64,000 nt of DNA from Paenibacillus sp. Root444D2 (GCF_001426375.1 NZ_LMEO01000045.1:488928-552927), one strand, 5' to 3'. Counted from the first letter of the stretch, positions 24,237 through 33,230 are shown. Numbers and translations are program-made. Notes: generated by a model from the sequence alone, not told the origin.

Positions 24237-25661
24237 TTATGGAACAATTTCAAAAATAGTACCTTGGTTAAAATCAGCCACTTTCATAGAGCCATAAACC
24301 CCTAAATATAGTTTGGTTTGGTCCAGATTCGTTCCCAAATTAACATAATAAGCTGATTGAGAGCCAAAATTATAATCGGTTTCAATAACACTAAAATCAT
24401 TTAGTTTACAATCTGCTCTTACCCTGGTATAAGCTAAAACCCCTCTAACCGGAGGCCCAGATTCTTCGTTCCGGGCAAGATCGGTAAACACAACGCTTCC
24501 CGTTAAATCGGGGATTCCATTCCCCATATATGGCTTGACTCCTGTAAGTGCAGTTCCTCCAAACTTATCGGGTCGGGGATCTTTATGAAAATAGCTAGTT
24601 ATAGGCTGAAGACGCCCTACTAAAGTTTTTACTGCTTCATTATAATAAGCAATTGTTTTCTCATCCAAAGTCGGATTTGCAGAGCAGCCCCTTATAATCG
24701 AAGTAGGAAAAGCACCTTCCCACCCTCGCCAGCCAAAGTTAATAAATCCTTCTTGGTCAGGTTCTGATTCCATTAAAAAAGCTTGAACAAGCTGAGTAAC
24801 CGGTATTGGTTTATACTGAACGAATGAAAAAATCGACTCTACCAAATCCTGTCCGACATTTCCCACATATTTGATATACTGATTATAAAACTTTTGAAAA
24901 GAAATTCCTGATATATTGCGAACCCCTTTGGCAATTACCGTAAGCGTTTCCTGAATAGGTACAGGAAGTTCATTAAAACGTGTGACTACGGGTGGATTAT
25001 CGATAGATGAATTCTTAACTACATCAATTTCAATTATTTTACCTGCGATTTCCATATTGTCCTGACTTAAATTAAATGGATCATAGCCTGATCCGCCATC
25101 TCCGGTTGTTAAAACAAGTTTTCCTGTTTCAGGTGAAAAGTTTAAGCTATTGACACCATTATGATTTAAAAATGGTCTTCTTATGTTAAGTAATGTCCGT
25201 CGTTTTTGAGGTTGACCATTCGATTGTAAAATCCATTCTTCCACTGTATCCATATGATCATATTGAGTTTCTCTATTTATCCACTTTAGGTTTAAGGTTT
25301 TAGAATCACACGGGTTTGGCTTAAAAGATTCAAACGCACCTGGAAGAGCACCTGGACCTTGGGTTCCAGCTACTGAATAATGGAGATAAAACAGACCGTT
25401 ATAATAAAATTCGGGATGAAATGCTAGCCCTAGTAATCCCCGTTCATCATATCCACCACTAGAAACACCTAGTTTTATAATTCGTGGGCGAATATCTAAA
25501 AAAGTCTTTATAACCCCGTTTCCTACGTAAAAGATCTCTCCTACCTGGGTTGCAATAAATAATCTTTCAATTGAGTCTCCCGGAAGTATAGTTGTTTTCA
25601 AAACAGTGGGTAAATTTATCTTACTGACAATGGGCCGTAAATTAACCTTAACTTTTATCAA
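24237..25661 (-). CDS. Glucose/sorbosone dehydrogenase-type PQQ-domain protein
   Basis: A 474-residue protein with the soluble-glucose-dehydrogenase-like beta-propeller: DERGLLGLAFHPEFYYNGLF, NHNGVNSLNFSPETGKL and TTGDGGSGYDPFN are the conserved blade segments, and the His of NHNG matches the proposed catalytic His of the family. TTG start at 25661 behind GGGGG. No signal peptide is seen, which is odd for a PQQ enzyme that normally works outside the membrane. Relatives oxidise aldoses, or have unknown function. Neither a PQQ biosynthesis gene nor an obvious partner is nearby. Family assignment is firm, activity is not. Confidence 0.78.
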   Translation of the reverse strand: MIKVKVNLRPIVSKINLPTVLKTTILPGDSIERLFIATQVGEIFYVGNGVIKTFLDIRPRIIKLGVSSGGYDERGLLGLAFHPEFYYNGLFYLHYSVAGTQGPGALPGAFESFKPNPCDSKTLNLKWINRETQYDHMDTVEEWILQSNGQPQKRRTLLNIRRPFLNHNGVNSLNFSPETGKLVLTTGDGGSGYDPFNLSQDNMEIAGKIIEIDVVKNSSIDNPPVVTRFNELPVPIQETLTVIAKGVRNISGISFQKFYNQYIKYVGNVGQDLVESIFSFVQYKPIPVTQLVQAFLMESEPDQEGFINFGWRGWEGAFPTSIIRGCSANPTLDEKTIAYYNEAVKTLVGRLQPITSYFHKDPRPDKFGGTALTGVKPYMGNGIPDLTGSVVFTDLARNEESGPPVRGVLAYTRVRADCKLNDFSVIETDYNFGSQSAYYVNLGTNLDQTKLYLGVYGSMKVADFNQGTIFEIVP

Positions 25662-25755
25662 CTAACTTTACACCCCCACTTATTGTTTTCACTTAAAAGA
25701 ATATGATTAGAACTGTTCTATTAGTACCAAATTAGGGCCTCGCATCTAAGCACTG

Positions 25756-25798
25756 TAAAAAACCAAAAGCTTGCCAATGGCATAACTTTTGGTTTTTT
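25756..25798. terminator. Bidirectional terminator
   Basis: AAAAAACCAAAAG and CTTTTGGTTTTTT form a 12-13-bp stem with an internal loop containing TTGCCAATGGCA. It stands between the sorbosone-dehydrogenase-type gene and the lipoprotein fragment, and can end the latter's minus-strand transcript. Confidence 0.8.
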
Positions 25799-25828
25799 AT
25801 TCGAATTCGACATTGAGAATCTATATTA

Positions 25829-26095
25829 TTATCCTTCAACTAATTGATAAAATCTAATGTCTCCTCTTTCTGCTTCAGCTATTAGTATGTCATTTCGCTC
25901 TTTGACACGAAAGATCTTTGTTCCGACTGCCAGTTTATTTGCTGTTCCGTTTTTAAAAGCTTTACCCTTATTACTTTGGTGAGTAATTTCAGTTACTAGT
26001 ATGTCTTTGGTTAATTTCAACTCGTCTACCCAAGGAATTCCTGCCTTATAAATGGTGTCTTTACACATAAAAACATTAGCATTCGGGATCCATTC
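25829..26095 (-). pseudogene. C-terminal fragment of a Bacillus-type secreted protein
   Basis: The frame is open from 26095 down to a stop at 25829 and reads WIPNANVFMC, then WVDELKLTKDILVTEIT, SNKGKAFKNGTANKL, VGTKIF and a final YQLVEG. This layout (P-x-A-D-V-F ... GTANKLPVGTKIY ... LVEG) is the tail of a family of exported Bacillus/Paenibacillus proteins whose intact members are longer, with a signal peptide at the front. The stop codon just before W and the lack of any leader mean the N-terminal part has gone. Confidence 0.55.
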
Positions 26096-26132
26096 TTAAA
26101 ACTTCTTGTGCAGTTGGATTTACATAAGGACG

Positions 26133-26642
26133 CTAGACGTTAATTGCAAATAAACGGACTTCTTCATCTGTACCCGCATATCGGATCATGCCTTCAAAAT
26201 GCAACCCTAGTTTTTCTAATAGTTTAGCCGAAGCATGATTATCTTCAGAGGTAATAGCCACTATGCGTTTTAGCACTAAAACGCATTGTGCATAACTCAT
26301 CACTGCGGAAGCAGCCTCAAAGGCGTATCCTTTCCCCCAGAACCTAGGAAGCAAAGCAAATCCAATGTCTACATCTTCTAAGAAATCTCTTTTTATCAAT
26401 CCGCAAATGCCGATCGGAATGCCTCCTTCCTTCAACTCCGTCAAATAAAATCCGAAGCCCAAACGGGCATACATGTCTAGAGCTCCTTTTAAAATATAGT
26501 CCCGCGCATCATCGATGGTTCTCACTCCTCTATCGCCTATGTACTGGATCCAAGAAGGATCATTCAATAGCTCAAGGATAAAAGCAGCATCCTCTATTTT
26601 TTGGTAACGAAGAATTAGCCGTTCTGTTTCTAGTACAATCAT
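26133..26642 (-). CDS. GNAT acetyltransferase (RimJ/RimL-like)
   Basis: About 169 residues starting MIVLETERLILRYQ; GGGGG stands at good distance before this ATG, while a longer frame upstream begins with non-conserved sequence. The family opening ETERL-x-LR, the IGDRGVRTIDDARDYI region, the GFALLPRFWGKGYAFEAASAV acetyl-CoA loop and NHASAKLLEKLGLHFEG are all in place. It probably acetylates a ribosomal protein or small amine; the substrate is open. Confidence 0.88.
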   Translation of the reverse strand: MIVLETERLILRYQKIEDAAFILELLNDPSWIQYIGDRGVRTIDDARDYILKGALDMYARLGFGFYLTELKEGGIPIGICGLIKRDFLEDVDIGFALLPRFWGKGYAFEAASAVMSYAQCVLVLKRIVAITSEDNHASAKLLEKLGLHFEGMIRYAGTDEEVRLFAINV

Positions 26643-26778
26643 GATAGATGCCCCCAAACGCTTAAAATAGTATATGTATATGATTATTACAAAAAAATCC
26701 GCCCCTGATCCCATAACACTTACATATACGTTCGTTGTTTTCCTCTTTTTTCCTCCAAGGAAACCACGAACGAGGGAA

Positions 26779-26850
26779 TCTGCCCGTTAACATAATGAAG
26801 GCCACCGATCATGCCGGTAGCCTCGTCCTTGGTGTTCATTTAACTATAGT
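26779..26850. repeat. Dispersed short repeat, copy B
   Basis: This aligns with copy A (2472-2551) from CTGCCCGTTAAC to AACTATAGTT, with changes mainly in the central hairpin and a GTTCC tail that repeats the CCGTTAG motif. The left AACTAT end is altered. It is non-coding. Confidence 0.7.
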
Positions 26851-26932
26851 TCCCCGTTAGACGGATCTATGGAAAAAATGTTGCGTTAAATCATCAGTCA
26901 TCTTTTCTTCTGTTCTCGTCTTCCAGTGTTCC

Positions 26933-27277
26933 CTATACACGCTCCATCACAACATAATCTTTACCGCTTTTACTAAACGTGTTTTCTGTTTTACAAAGAC
27001 CAAATTTCTCATAATAGGATGCTTTCTCTTTCCTGGCATTACAATATATCCGCTTCACACCTGCGCGCTCTGCTTCCTCTAACACATATATTAGAAGCTT
27101 GCTCCCGTAGCCCTTGTTTTGATGAGAAGTTAACGTAGCAAATTTTCGGAACTGCGCTTTTGCCCCACGAACGAAAAGAGACAGCACTGAAACCAGTTGC
27201 TCCTCTTCAAAAAGACCAAAGTGAGTTAGTTTCGGATTCTCAACAGTATGAAGGGCTGCAACGCGGCAGCCCTTCAT
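26933..27277 (-). CDS. GNAT acetyltransferase, probably lacking its N-terminus
   Basis: The core (about 25-114) is a good GNAT domain: FRKFATLTSHQNKGYGSKLL is beta4 plus the Q-x-x-GYG acetyl-CoA loop and ERIYCNARKEKASYYEKFGL-like sequence follows. But the frame begins inside a 13-bp perfect palindrome (27247-27278), and the first strand and helices of the fold are missing or replaced by MKGCRVAALHT. I think the 5' end was lost by recombination at the palindrome. It could be a functional short form; the C-terminal part shows no decay. Confidence 0.5.
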   Translation of the reverse strand: MKGCRVAALHTVENPKLTHFGLFEEEQLVSVLSLFVRGAKAQFRKFATLTSHQNKGYGSKLLIYVLEEAERAGVKRIYCNARKEKASYYEKFGLCKTENTFSKSGKDYVVMERV

Positions 27278-27278
27278 A
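27247..27278. repeat. Perfect 13-bp palindrome with 6-base loop
   Basis: TATGAAGGGCTGC (27247-27259) and GCAGCCCTTCATA (27266-27278) are exact inverted repeats. It lies between the GNAT gene and the end of the ger operon, and may serve as terminator stem, although no good T-run follows on either strand. Confidence 0.7.
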
Positions 27279-27341
27279 TGTTTAACTATCGTTCTAGAGA
27301 CCTAAAAAAGCGATTCCCCAAAACGTTTTTTCTTTTGAAAA

Positions 27342-28391
27342 TTACAATTGGCTTACATGGACCTGAAAATTCACTTTTAGCTTTGGATAATATTCTTCTC
27401 TCCAGTTTTTTAATTCCTGATATGGAATCCGATTGCGGAAATGTTGGCCAAACCCAAAAATATCTGATTTGTTTTCTTGGGCTTTTTCAAACATCTTATT
27501 AAACTGCTTTTCGAACAGCTTTTCGAGTTCTTCATGGATCTGTTTATCCGTCACGCCCTCTTTTCTTTCCATAACTTGTATTTTTAATTTCAAATCGCAT
27601 GACACTAACGGTTCATCCTTTTTCATTGACGACTTGATGTGCAATGAGCTGTTTTTTACGATTATGTCGGCAGAGCCCAGGCTCTCAATCTCTCCTGTTG
27701 CATTGCGGTGATTAAACAAATTCACCAATAGATTTTCCTTCGGATTGATCCGCTCCACTATTTTCCCTTTTTTCAAAATAGCGGCACCCTCGAAGCGTAA
27801 TACTGTATCTTTGCCGGAAGAGACGATCGGAACGTTTATATCTTTCGTATAGGAATACAAACCCCGATACAATTCCCAAATGCGCGTACTCGAAACCTCC
27901 GGTGCCCACTCCCCTTTATAAAAAAAGTCATTGATAGAGGTTGCATGAACACCCACTACTTTATCAATATTCGACAACATTTTCTCAATATCGTCATCTG
28001 TAATGGCAACCAACGATCTGGACGGCAGTTGCTCTATATCCATTGAAAGTCGAACAAGTTTACCAAATTCCTCTTCGTTCTTTGCCAAGTTGTTTTGGAT
28101 GACAATTAATTGTACTTGTGAGTAATCAAGGGCATCATCAGAGTTTGTCCGCATTTGTCGGAGAATATTGGAAATAGAATTGCCTTTTTCCGTTACAATT
28201 TTTGATTCTGTTTTGCCTTTTTTCGTAAAGGGAACATACAGTGTCACTCTGTATTCATCTTCGTTTCCCTTGGCTATGCCGATGAGTAAAGGAGGGGTAC
28301 GCAAATTGATTTCTTTAACATCCCAGCAACCACATAGAAGGGTTAAAGCCGTAAGTACAATGAAAAGTTTGAATCGATTAATACTTTTCAT
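27342..28391 (-). CDS. gerC: Spore germination lipoprotein, GerC type
   Basis: About 349 residues from the ATG at 28391 (AGGATGG before it), overlapping the end of the gerB gene by 14 bases. The signal peptide ends in the lipobox LLCGC with lipid-carrying C22, then WDVKEIN, which is the standard Ger(x)C start. The domain follows to the C-terminus (IVTEKGNSI, ERINPKENLLVN, FNKMFEKAQE). As the C subunit of a germinant receptor it sits on the outer face of the spore inner membrane with GerA and GerB. The germinant is unknown. Confidence 0.93.
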   Translation of the reverse strand: MKSINRFKLFIVLTALTLLCGCWDVKEINLRTPPLLIGIAKGNEDEYRVTLYVPFTKKGKTESKIVTEKGNSISNILRQMRTNSDDALDYSQVQLIVIQNNLAKNEEEFGKLVRLSMDIEQLPSRSLVAITDDDIEKMLSNIDKVVGVHATSINDFFYKGEWAPEVSSTRIWELYRGLYSYTKDINVPIVSSGKDTVLRFEGAAILKKGKIVERINPKENLLVNLFNHRNATGEIESLGSADIIVKNSSLHIKSSMKKDEPLVSCDLKLKIQVMERKEGVTDKQIHEELEKLFEKQFNKMFEKAQENKSDIFGFGQHFRNRIPYQELKNWREEYYPKLKVNFQVHVSQL

Positions 28392-29460
28392 AACCTGCCA
28401 TCCTTCTTCGACTAAAGATGCCATAGATAAAAATGGTAAATGTAATGATGACGATAAACAAAGCGTGAGCACCTGTACTCAACACCAAAAGTTTTTCAAC
28501 CATGCCCAGGTTTGGGACATATACTCCCATAAGAAATGCGATTAGAGCGAAAGCAATGATCCAATAATAAGATTTGGTTCTTTCCCAATTGAACGTTTTC
28601 TGCATAATTTGTCCGGTCATCCATAGCATTACGGCATTCAAGAAGATCGTGAATCCGATTAATGAGATACCCAAGAACAACGTTTGATGACTGAATATAA
28701 ACCATCTCAAGTCAACGATATTCACCGCCTCTTGTACCGGATAACGAAACGTGACAACCGTTTCTTGTCCAAATACGAAAATTGGAAGATAAACCGTGAG
28801 GAGAATGAGCAGCGTCACATAGGTACATACCATAAACAGTTGACCGTATTTCATATTGTTTTCGGAAGGCACGAAGCCTATAAATAATAACGCTGAAAAA
28901 CCCGATAGATAGTAAAATTTTGTGTTCAATAAAAATTTTGGAGATGTAGGCAAAACGGGTGAAGCATTATGTACATCAAAATTGATGATTACAGTAAATG
29001 CTATGAACAATACCAATGAATTAACGATAATGAATACAACGACAGAAGCACGCATCATCGTTTCCAACCCTTTTACTGCTGCCAAAGCAGCTAGGAAAAC
29101 GAGAACAACCAGAACCGCCCAAGAAGGAGTCCGATTCAAAAAAATGGCTATGATTTCTTCGCTGTGGGCGCGAAGGCCGAATCCAACCATTGCTGTGATA
29201 ACAAATGCCAAAGGGACAAGCACGATGCATGCAGCCCACTTTCCCATTTGCCTAAATATATCGATCACATCCTTTTTCGGAAAATAATCCAACCCTTTTT
29301 TGTAGATCAGTATAAATACCATTTGCAGCAATCCTGCACAAAGAATCACTACCCAATGACCACCTACCGTGATCGAATTTATGATTTTGGGATACAGCAA
29401 AAAAGCGAAGCCCCCACTCATGACACAAACCAACATTGCAAGTTGTACCCTATGGTTCAC
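28378..29460 (-). CDS. gerB: Spore germination permease, GerB type
   Basis: About 360 residues, ten or so transmembrane helices, of the amino-acid-permease-like GerB (endospore germination permease) family. The start is GTG at 29460, whose bases overlap the gerA stop TGA in a 4-base GTGA, with GGGGGATG before it. This is the classic translational coupling of ger operons. GerB binds the germinant. The family's early helix GGFAFLLYPKIINSITVGGHW and late GMVEKLLVLSTGAHAL are recognisable. It lies in the order A-B-C, the full receptor set. Confidence 0.92.
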   Translation of the reverse strand: MNHRVQLAMLVCVMSGGFAFLLYPKIINSITVGGHWVVILCAGLLQMVFILIYKKGLDYFPKKDVIDIFRQMGKWAACIVLVPLAFVITAMVGFGLRAHSEEIIAIFLNRTPSWAVLVVLVFLAALAAVKGLETMMRASVVVFIIVNSLVLFIAFTVIINFDVHNASPVLPTSPKFLLNTKFYYLSGFSALLFIGFVPSENNMKYGQLFMVCTYVTLLILLTVYLPIFVFGQETVVTFRYPVQEAVNIVDLRWFIFSHQTLFLGISLIGFTIFLNAVMLWMTGQIMQKTFNWERTKSYYWIIAFALIAFLMGVYVPNLGMVEKLLVLSTGAHALFIVIITFTIFIYGIFSRRRMAGYEKY

Positions 29461-30773
29461 TTGGCATCCCCCTTTTCCGTTATCCGAAATGCCATATACG
29501 GAATATCGCATGTTTTAAAACTTGCCAGAATTATGCATACAAATAATAATCCGGTACATATACCCACTATGCCGAAAACGGATGCCGCAATTAAAATAAA
29601 GTATTTTAGCGTACGAATGTACAACGAGTTTTGAATTCCAACGATTGCTGAACCTGAAATCAACATTGCGGTGATGACAATGACCAATAAGCTACTGACC
29701 AATTTCGCTTCCACGACCCCTTGGCCTAGTATGACTCCTCCAACCATCGTAACGGTAGGTCCTACGGTTTTGGGGAGTCTGATAATTGCTTCAGTTACTA
29801 AATCAACTAATACGACCATAGCAAGGGTTTCAAATAAGGGTGTTAGCGGAATGCCTTCTCTGCTTTCTGCGACAAACAAGGCTAGGTCTATTTTCAATAC
29901 TTCAGGATTGACTGACGTTATGGCAATATATAAAGCGGGAAGGATGAGATTGCACAATATCCCCAATCCCCTGAGGGTTCTAATGAAATATGTGAAACTG
30001 ACATGGAAATTGCGATCGTTTGCAGTGGACAACATATCCCAGAACAGATGCGGAAGAACAAAGGCGTAGGGGGTATTGTCCAAAAAGAGAACGACTCTGT
30101 TCCGTTTTAATGAATAGACGGCTTGCAACGGAAGTTCAGTTATGGAGAAATGACTGACAGGTACAAATTTGTGGGCACCAAAAAGAATATTCAGGTCATT
30201 TATCGTTTCAATATCTGAGTGAGCTTGTTTCAACTTCTGGTCTATTTTTTCAATAAGATCATCCGGAGCTTTTCCTTTAAGATAAAGCATGGAAATCCTT
30301 CGCTTTGGCAGCTCTCCGACTTGATATGAGCTATGGATCAGACGCTCAGTGCCCAGTCTCATTCGGATCAGCCCTATGTTAATATCAATATCCTCTCCAA
30401 AGGCGTCCAAAGGACCTTGAACAGGGCTTTCATTTTTGGGCTCTTCAATGCTTCTCCTCAGATTTTGGGGGACGGGTTCTACAATGGCGTTACGTTGATC
30501 GTCTCCTGTTAAGATGACCAATTTGCCTTCTAGAACGGCCTTTATGATTTGTTTAGCATCAACATCATGCTGATCACTGAGGTTCGTAAATAGTTCATCA
30601 ACGGAATCAGACAATTCCGCCATTTGCCGAACGTATAAATTGGACTTGGAAAAATTGATGAGCGAATTAAATCCTATAAGAAAAAGCGCCGTATGATCAA
30701 ATTGCTCTTCGTGAATGAAAAAATCATCATGCTCGGCAAATGTGGATTTCATTTCCTGAACGAAATTGCCCAT
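29457..30773 (-). CDS. gerA: Spore germination receptor subunit, GerA type
   Basis: About 438 residues from ATG 30773 (AAGGGG nine bases before). A cytoplasmic N-terminal domain (1-230) carries DDFFIHEEQFDHTALFLIG and the RRSIEEP and FGEDIDINIGLIRMR segments; four or five membrane helices follow (about 240-420). Both parts match GerA/GerAA, although the length is a little shorter than the usual 480-500 residues because the N-terminal part is compact. It forms an ion-channel-like core of the receptor. Expressed in the forespore under sigma-G in known species; I could not confirm such a promoter by eye. Confidence 0.92.
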   Translation of the reverse strand: MGNFVQEMKSTFAEHDDFFIHEEQFDHTALFLIGFNSLINFSKSNLYVRQMAELSDSVDELFTNLSDQHDVDAKQIIKAVLEGKLVILTGDDQRNAIVEPVPQNLRRSIEEPKNESPVQGPLDAFGEDIDINIGLIRMRLGTERLIHSSYQVGELPKRRISMLYLKGKAPDDLIEKIDQKLKQAHSDIETINDLNILFGAHKFVPVSHFSITELPLQAVYSLKRNRVVLFLDNTPYAFVLPHLFWDMLSTANDRNFHVSFTYFIRTLRGLGILCNLILPALYIAITSVNPEVLKIDLALFVAESREGIPLTPLFETLAMVVLVDLVTEAIIRLPKTVGPTVTMVGGVILGQGVVEAKLVSSLLVIVITAMLISGSAIVGIQNSLYIRTLKYFILIAASVFGIVGICTGLLFVCIILASFKTCDIPYMAFRITEKGDAK

Positions 30774-31165
30774 GAAACCATACCCCTTCAAGTAACGTGT
30801 AGCCCTATTGTTTCCAGCAAATGGAATGACTATGCACGGTCAAGCCATTTATCCACATTGCAGCCCCTCGTGTAAAATAAGGTTATATAAGCTTCAAATT
30901 CCGTAGCAATTCGTACCGGCTGTTTGCCACCGGTGGCAGCTTGAATGGCGTACTGTAACGAAGCAGATTGCGGAGATCTCATGAATAAAATATTGCTTTA
31001 GGAGTATTAAAAAGGGCAGCTTGCATTATGCAAACTGCCCTTTTTTCATTTGCATTCGAATGTAAAGTCTGTTCGGATACAACCACATCCAAACATGACG
31101 GTTTCGTGGGAATAGATACCCTATCCCTGACGATCCTTAATAATTTCGGGGAGACTTATAAAATG
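30774..31165. other. Upstream region of the ger operon
   Basis: About 390 bases containing the promoter region of gerA and one terminator (31010-31046). No coding frame. GCATA and CAATAGG on the minus strand near 30815-30835 have only a loose likeness to sigma-G elements. Confidence 0.4.
31010..31046. terminator. Bidirectional terminator
   Basis: AAAAGGGCAG and CTGCCCTTTTTT form a long stem with inner TTGCAT-TATGCAA pairing. It separates the small TetR-like fragment from the ger operon. Confidence 0.85.
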
Positions 31166-31405
31166 TTAAGCTGTTCCATTCCCTAATAATTGCCTAATAG
31201 ACAAAATTGCATAATCAAAATAATCCTCTGGTGATTTACTGCTGTTCTGCTTCCAATCAACTGCAGCAGCGTAAATCATCCAACTTAGCATGGTTGCGAC
31301 AATTCTTAGCTTTTCGTTACCTTCGCCCTGATACTTTTTTAATAGTAATTGATAAATAATATGTTCGAGTTCTTTTTTTATTATGGCTTCTACATTCACA
31401 CTCAT
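31166..31405 (-). pseudogene. Probable C-terminal fragment of a TetR-family regulator
   Basis: Seventy-nine residues, all predicted helical: VEAIIKKELEHIIYQLL, then RIVATMLSWMIYAAAVDW and a last helix DYFDYAILSIRQLL. Size and helix order resemble the last third of a TetR ligand-binding domain. There is no HTH and no such sequence upstream. A fragment is my best reading; a small independent protein cannot be excluded. Confidence 0.4.
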
Positions 31406-31482
31406 ATCATCATAACTTGCTCATTAAGTAATGTACTGTAATATTTATTGTCCGTAGCATTTTACATCCTGCATATTGCTTG

Positions 31483-31626
31483 ATTGCAGTATTCGACCAA
31501 ATTCCGGGCTTCATCCGCACCCCGTGTGCTCAGATTCATCGCCATCATGACTTCCGCGCCGACCTGTTTAGCCCATTCCGCGAAATCATTGGTACCCACG
31601 CGGTTGGTTTCCGTCGTCCACCACGC
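31483..31626 (-). pseudogene. Relic of a GH51 alpha-L-arabinofuranosidase
   Basis: The minus strand reads TETNRVGTNDFAEWAKQVGA and then EVMMAMNLSTRGADEARNLV plus EYCN. This is a well-conserved internal block of GH51 arabinofuranosidases (TNQFGTDEF-x-EWC ... MAVNLGTRG-x-DEA). Only ~48 codons remain, with no start or stop of their own. It adds to the evidence that this stretch once carried more plant-polysaccharide genes. Confidence 0.75.
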
Positions 31627-31751
31627 CGATTATCGTACTTCTCCGTTAGCGTAGTCGCCACACTTTCCGATAATAACTCTTTCCATTAACGATTGTCTCT
31701 TGTAAGATTTATTTAGAGGAAGGTCAAAAGAAATGCGGAGGGATCATCATT

Positions 31752-32624
31752 ATGAATACTTACCTTGAAGACTTTGAAACGTACACCGCCCGTGATGGTG
31801 CTCAACTTCCATACCGTTTTTTTGAGGGTCCATCCGATGTAGTGCTTATTTTTCTGCACGGCATTACAGAACCTAGCCTGTATTTGAGGGAATTCGGCCA
31901 ATATGTATCCCAACTTGGGCTCGCCACCGTGTGCCTTCCGGATCTACGTGGATATGGAAATCATCCCATTCGACGCGGTGATATTGACTACATCGGGCAA
32001 CTTGATGATGATATGGAAGACCTGTTCCGTTTTGTTCAGAAGCGTCATCCCGGTGCAAGGATCATTGTCGGAGGTCATTCTGCGGGAGGTGCAACCGCAC
32101 TCAGACAAACAATACGACCGATTCACAAGGACATTTTTGCCTATTTACTCGTTTCACCAGCACTTAGCCCCAATGCGCCACTTGATCGAAAAGGTGGATC
32201 AGGTAACGAATCCAAGGTGAGCATTCCACGATATCTGTTGTTAATGCTTCTCAATGCACTTGGCATTCACCGTTATAACCACACTATTGTATACCGCAGA
32301 CTCACACCGATTGAAAAGCTACATGGGACTGAATCCTGCAATCTTAGCTATCGGCTCGCCTTGTCGCGCATGGTAGGGAATAATTACGAAAAATATTTGT
32401 CACAGTTGACCCAACCGACTTTCGTTATGGTTGGGGCTGATGATGAGGTATTCGACGCTGGTGCATATAAACCACTTTATGAAAGATTTTGCAAGGCTGA
32501 GGTCCGCATCATCGCTGATCAAAATCACGACTCAATTGTAAAAACAGAAAATGCACTCTCAATCATGGGGAACTGGCTCAGAGTGATGCTGGGAGAGGGA
32601 CAAGCTACCCACATGAAATGCTAG
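31752..32624 (+). CDS. Alpha/beta hydrolase (monoglyceride-lipase-like)
   Basis: A 290-residue cytoplasmic hydrolase. The oxyanion segment is FLHGITEPS, the nucleophile S110 lies in GGHSAGG, the acid is D230/D231 (VGADDEVFD) and the base is H259 (DQNHDSIV). The DLRGYGNHPIRRGDIDYI stretch is like that of lysophospholipases/monoacylglycerol lipases (family DLRGHG-S-R). GGAGGG stands before the ATG. It is the only plus-strand gene in a long minus-strand region, between two groups of relics, and probably an independent unit. Natural ester unknown. Confidence 0.88.
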   Translation: MNTYLEDFETYTARDGAQLPYRFFEGPSDVVLIFLHGITEPSLYLREFGQYVSQLGLATVCLPDLRGYGNHPIRRGDIDYIGQLDDDMEDLFRFVQKRHPGARIIVGGHSAGGATALRQTIRPIHKDIFAYLLVSPALSPNAPLDRKGGSGNESKVSIPRYLLLMLLNALGIHRYNHTIVYRRLTPIEKLHGTESCNLSYRLALSRMVGNNYEKYLSQLTQPTFVMVGADDEVFDAGAYKPLYERFCKAEVRIIADQNHDSIVKTENALSIMGNWLRVMLGEGQATHMKC

Positions 32625-32632
32625 CAAGCCAT

Positions 32633-33127
32633 TTATTCTCGTAAGCAAACTAATTGTCCAGAAGGGATTTCTACCAGTTCTCCCTTGGGTCCGATTTCGA
32701 AATGACCCAACACTTGATTGACCAATCCCGTCTGCGGGGAAAACATCATATAGGCCATCCCGAAAACCAGCGCCCAAGACAGAAAATGCGGAAGGTAAAC
32801 AATTGTTTGCACCGAACGCTTGTAAGCGAATTTACGAACCTCATTCAGCAACAGAGCCAGAATAATTGGCGCCGGGAAGGAAAAAGCGACCTGATAAAAC
32901 GAAACGACAAGCGTATTCTTGAAAATCTTCATAAACTGCGGCTGTTTGTACAACGTAACGAACCAATCAAATCCGACCCATTTGCTCTTGATGAACCCCT
33001 CAAAAATGTTATAGTCCTTGAAAGCAATGACACTCCCCAATAAGGGGATGTACTTGAACAAGATAAAGTAGGCCACTACCAGCAAGAGCATGATGTACAG
33101 GGGCCAGTTTTTGCTGATAAATCTCAT
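32633..33127 (-). pseudogene. Truncated LplB-type sugar ABC permease
   Basis: The first ~150 residues match LplB-family permeases (WPLYIMLLLVVAYFILFKY, GSVIAFKDYN, VYLPHFLSWALVFGMAY), but the protein stops after EIPSGQLVCLRE, where a complete one has ~300 residues and an EAA loop. No ribosome site precedes its ATG; instead the upstream sequence runs directly into a histidine-kinase relic. So it is cut at both ends. Intact paralogues lie at 41002 and 61714. Confidence 0.8.
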
Positions 33128-33230
33128 CGTCGTAGCTGATGCTTCCGATGACCGTGATCACGATGGTAATGATAGCGGTCATCATGACCATTAGTTTCCA
33201 TTGCAGCGAATGACGCAGTTTGCGGTACAC
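33124..33230 (-). pseudogene. 5' stub of a YesM-type sensor histidine kinase
   Basis: A GTG at 33230 with GGGGTGG before it opens MYRKLRHSLQWKLMVMMTAI and a hydrophobic segment ITIVITVIGSISYDD, the usual first transmembrane helix of a sugar sensor kinase. The frame breaks at about 33124, where the permease relic begins. The kinase core has been deleted. Confidence 0.6.

Noticed and set aside
30800..30960. Sigma-G promoter before gerA
   Set aside because: Only a loose match (GCATA ... CAATAGG) with poor -10; not safe by eye.
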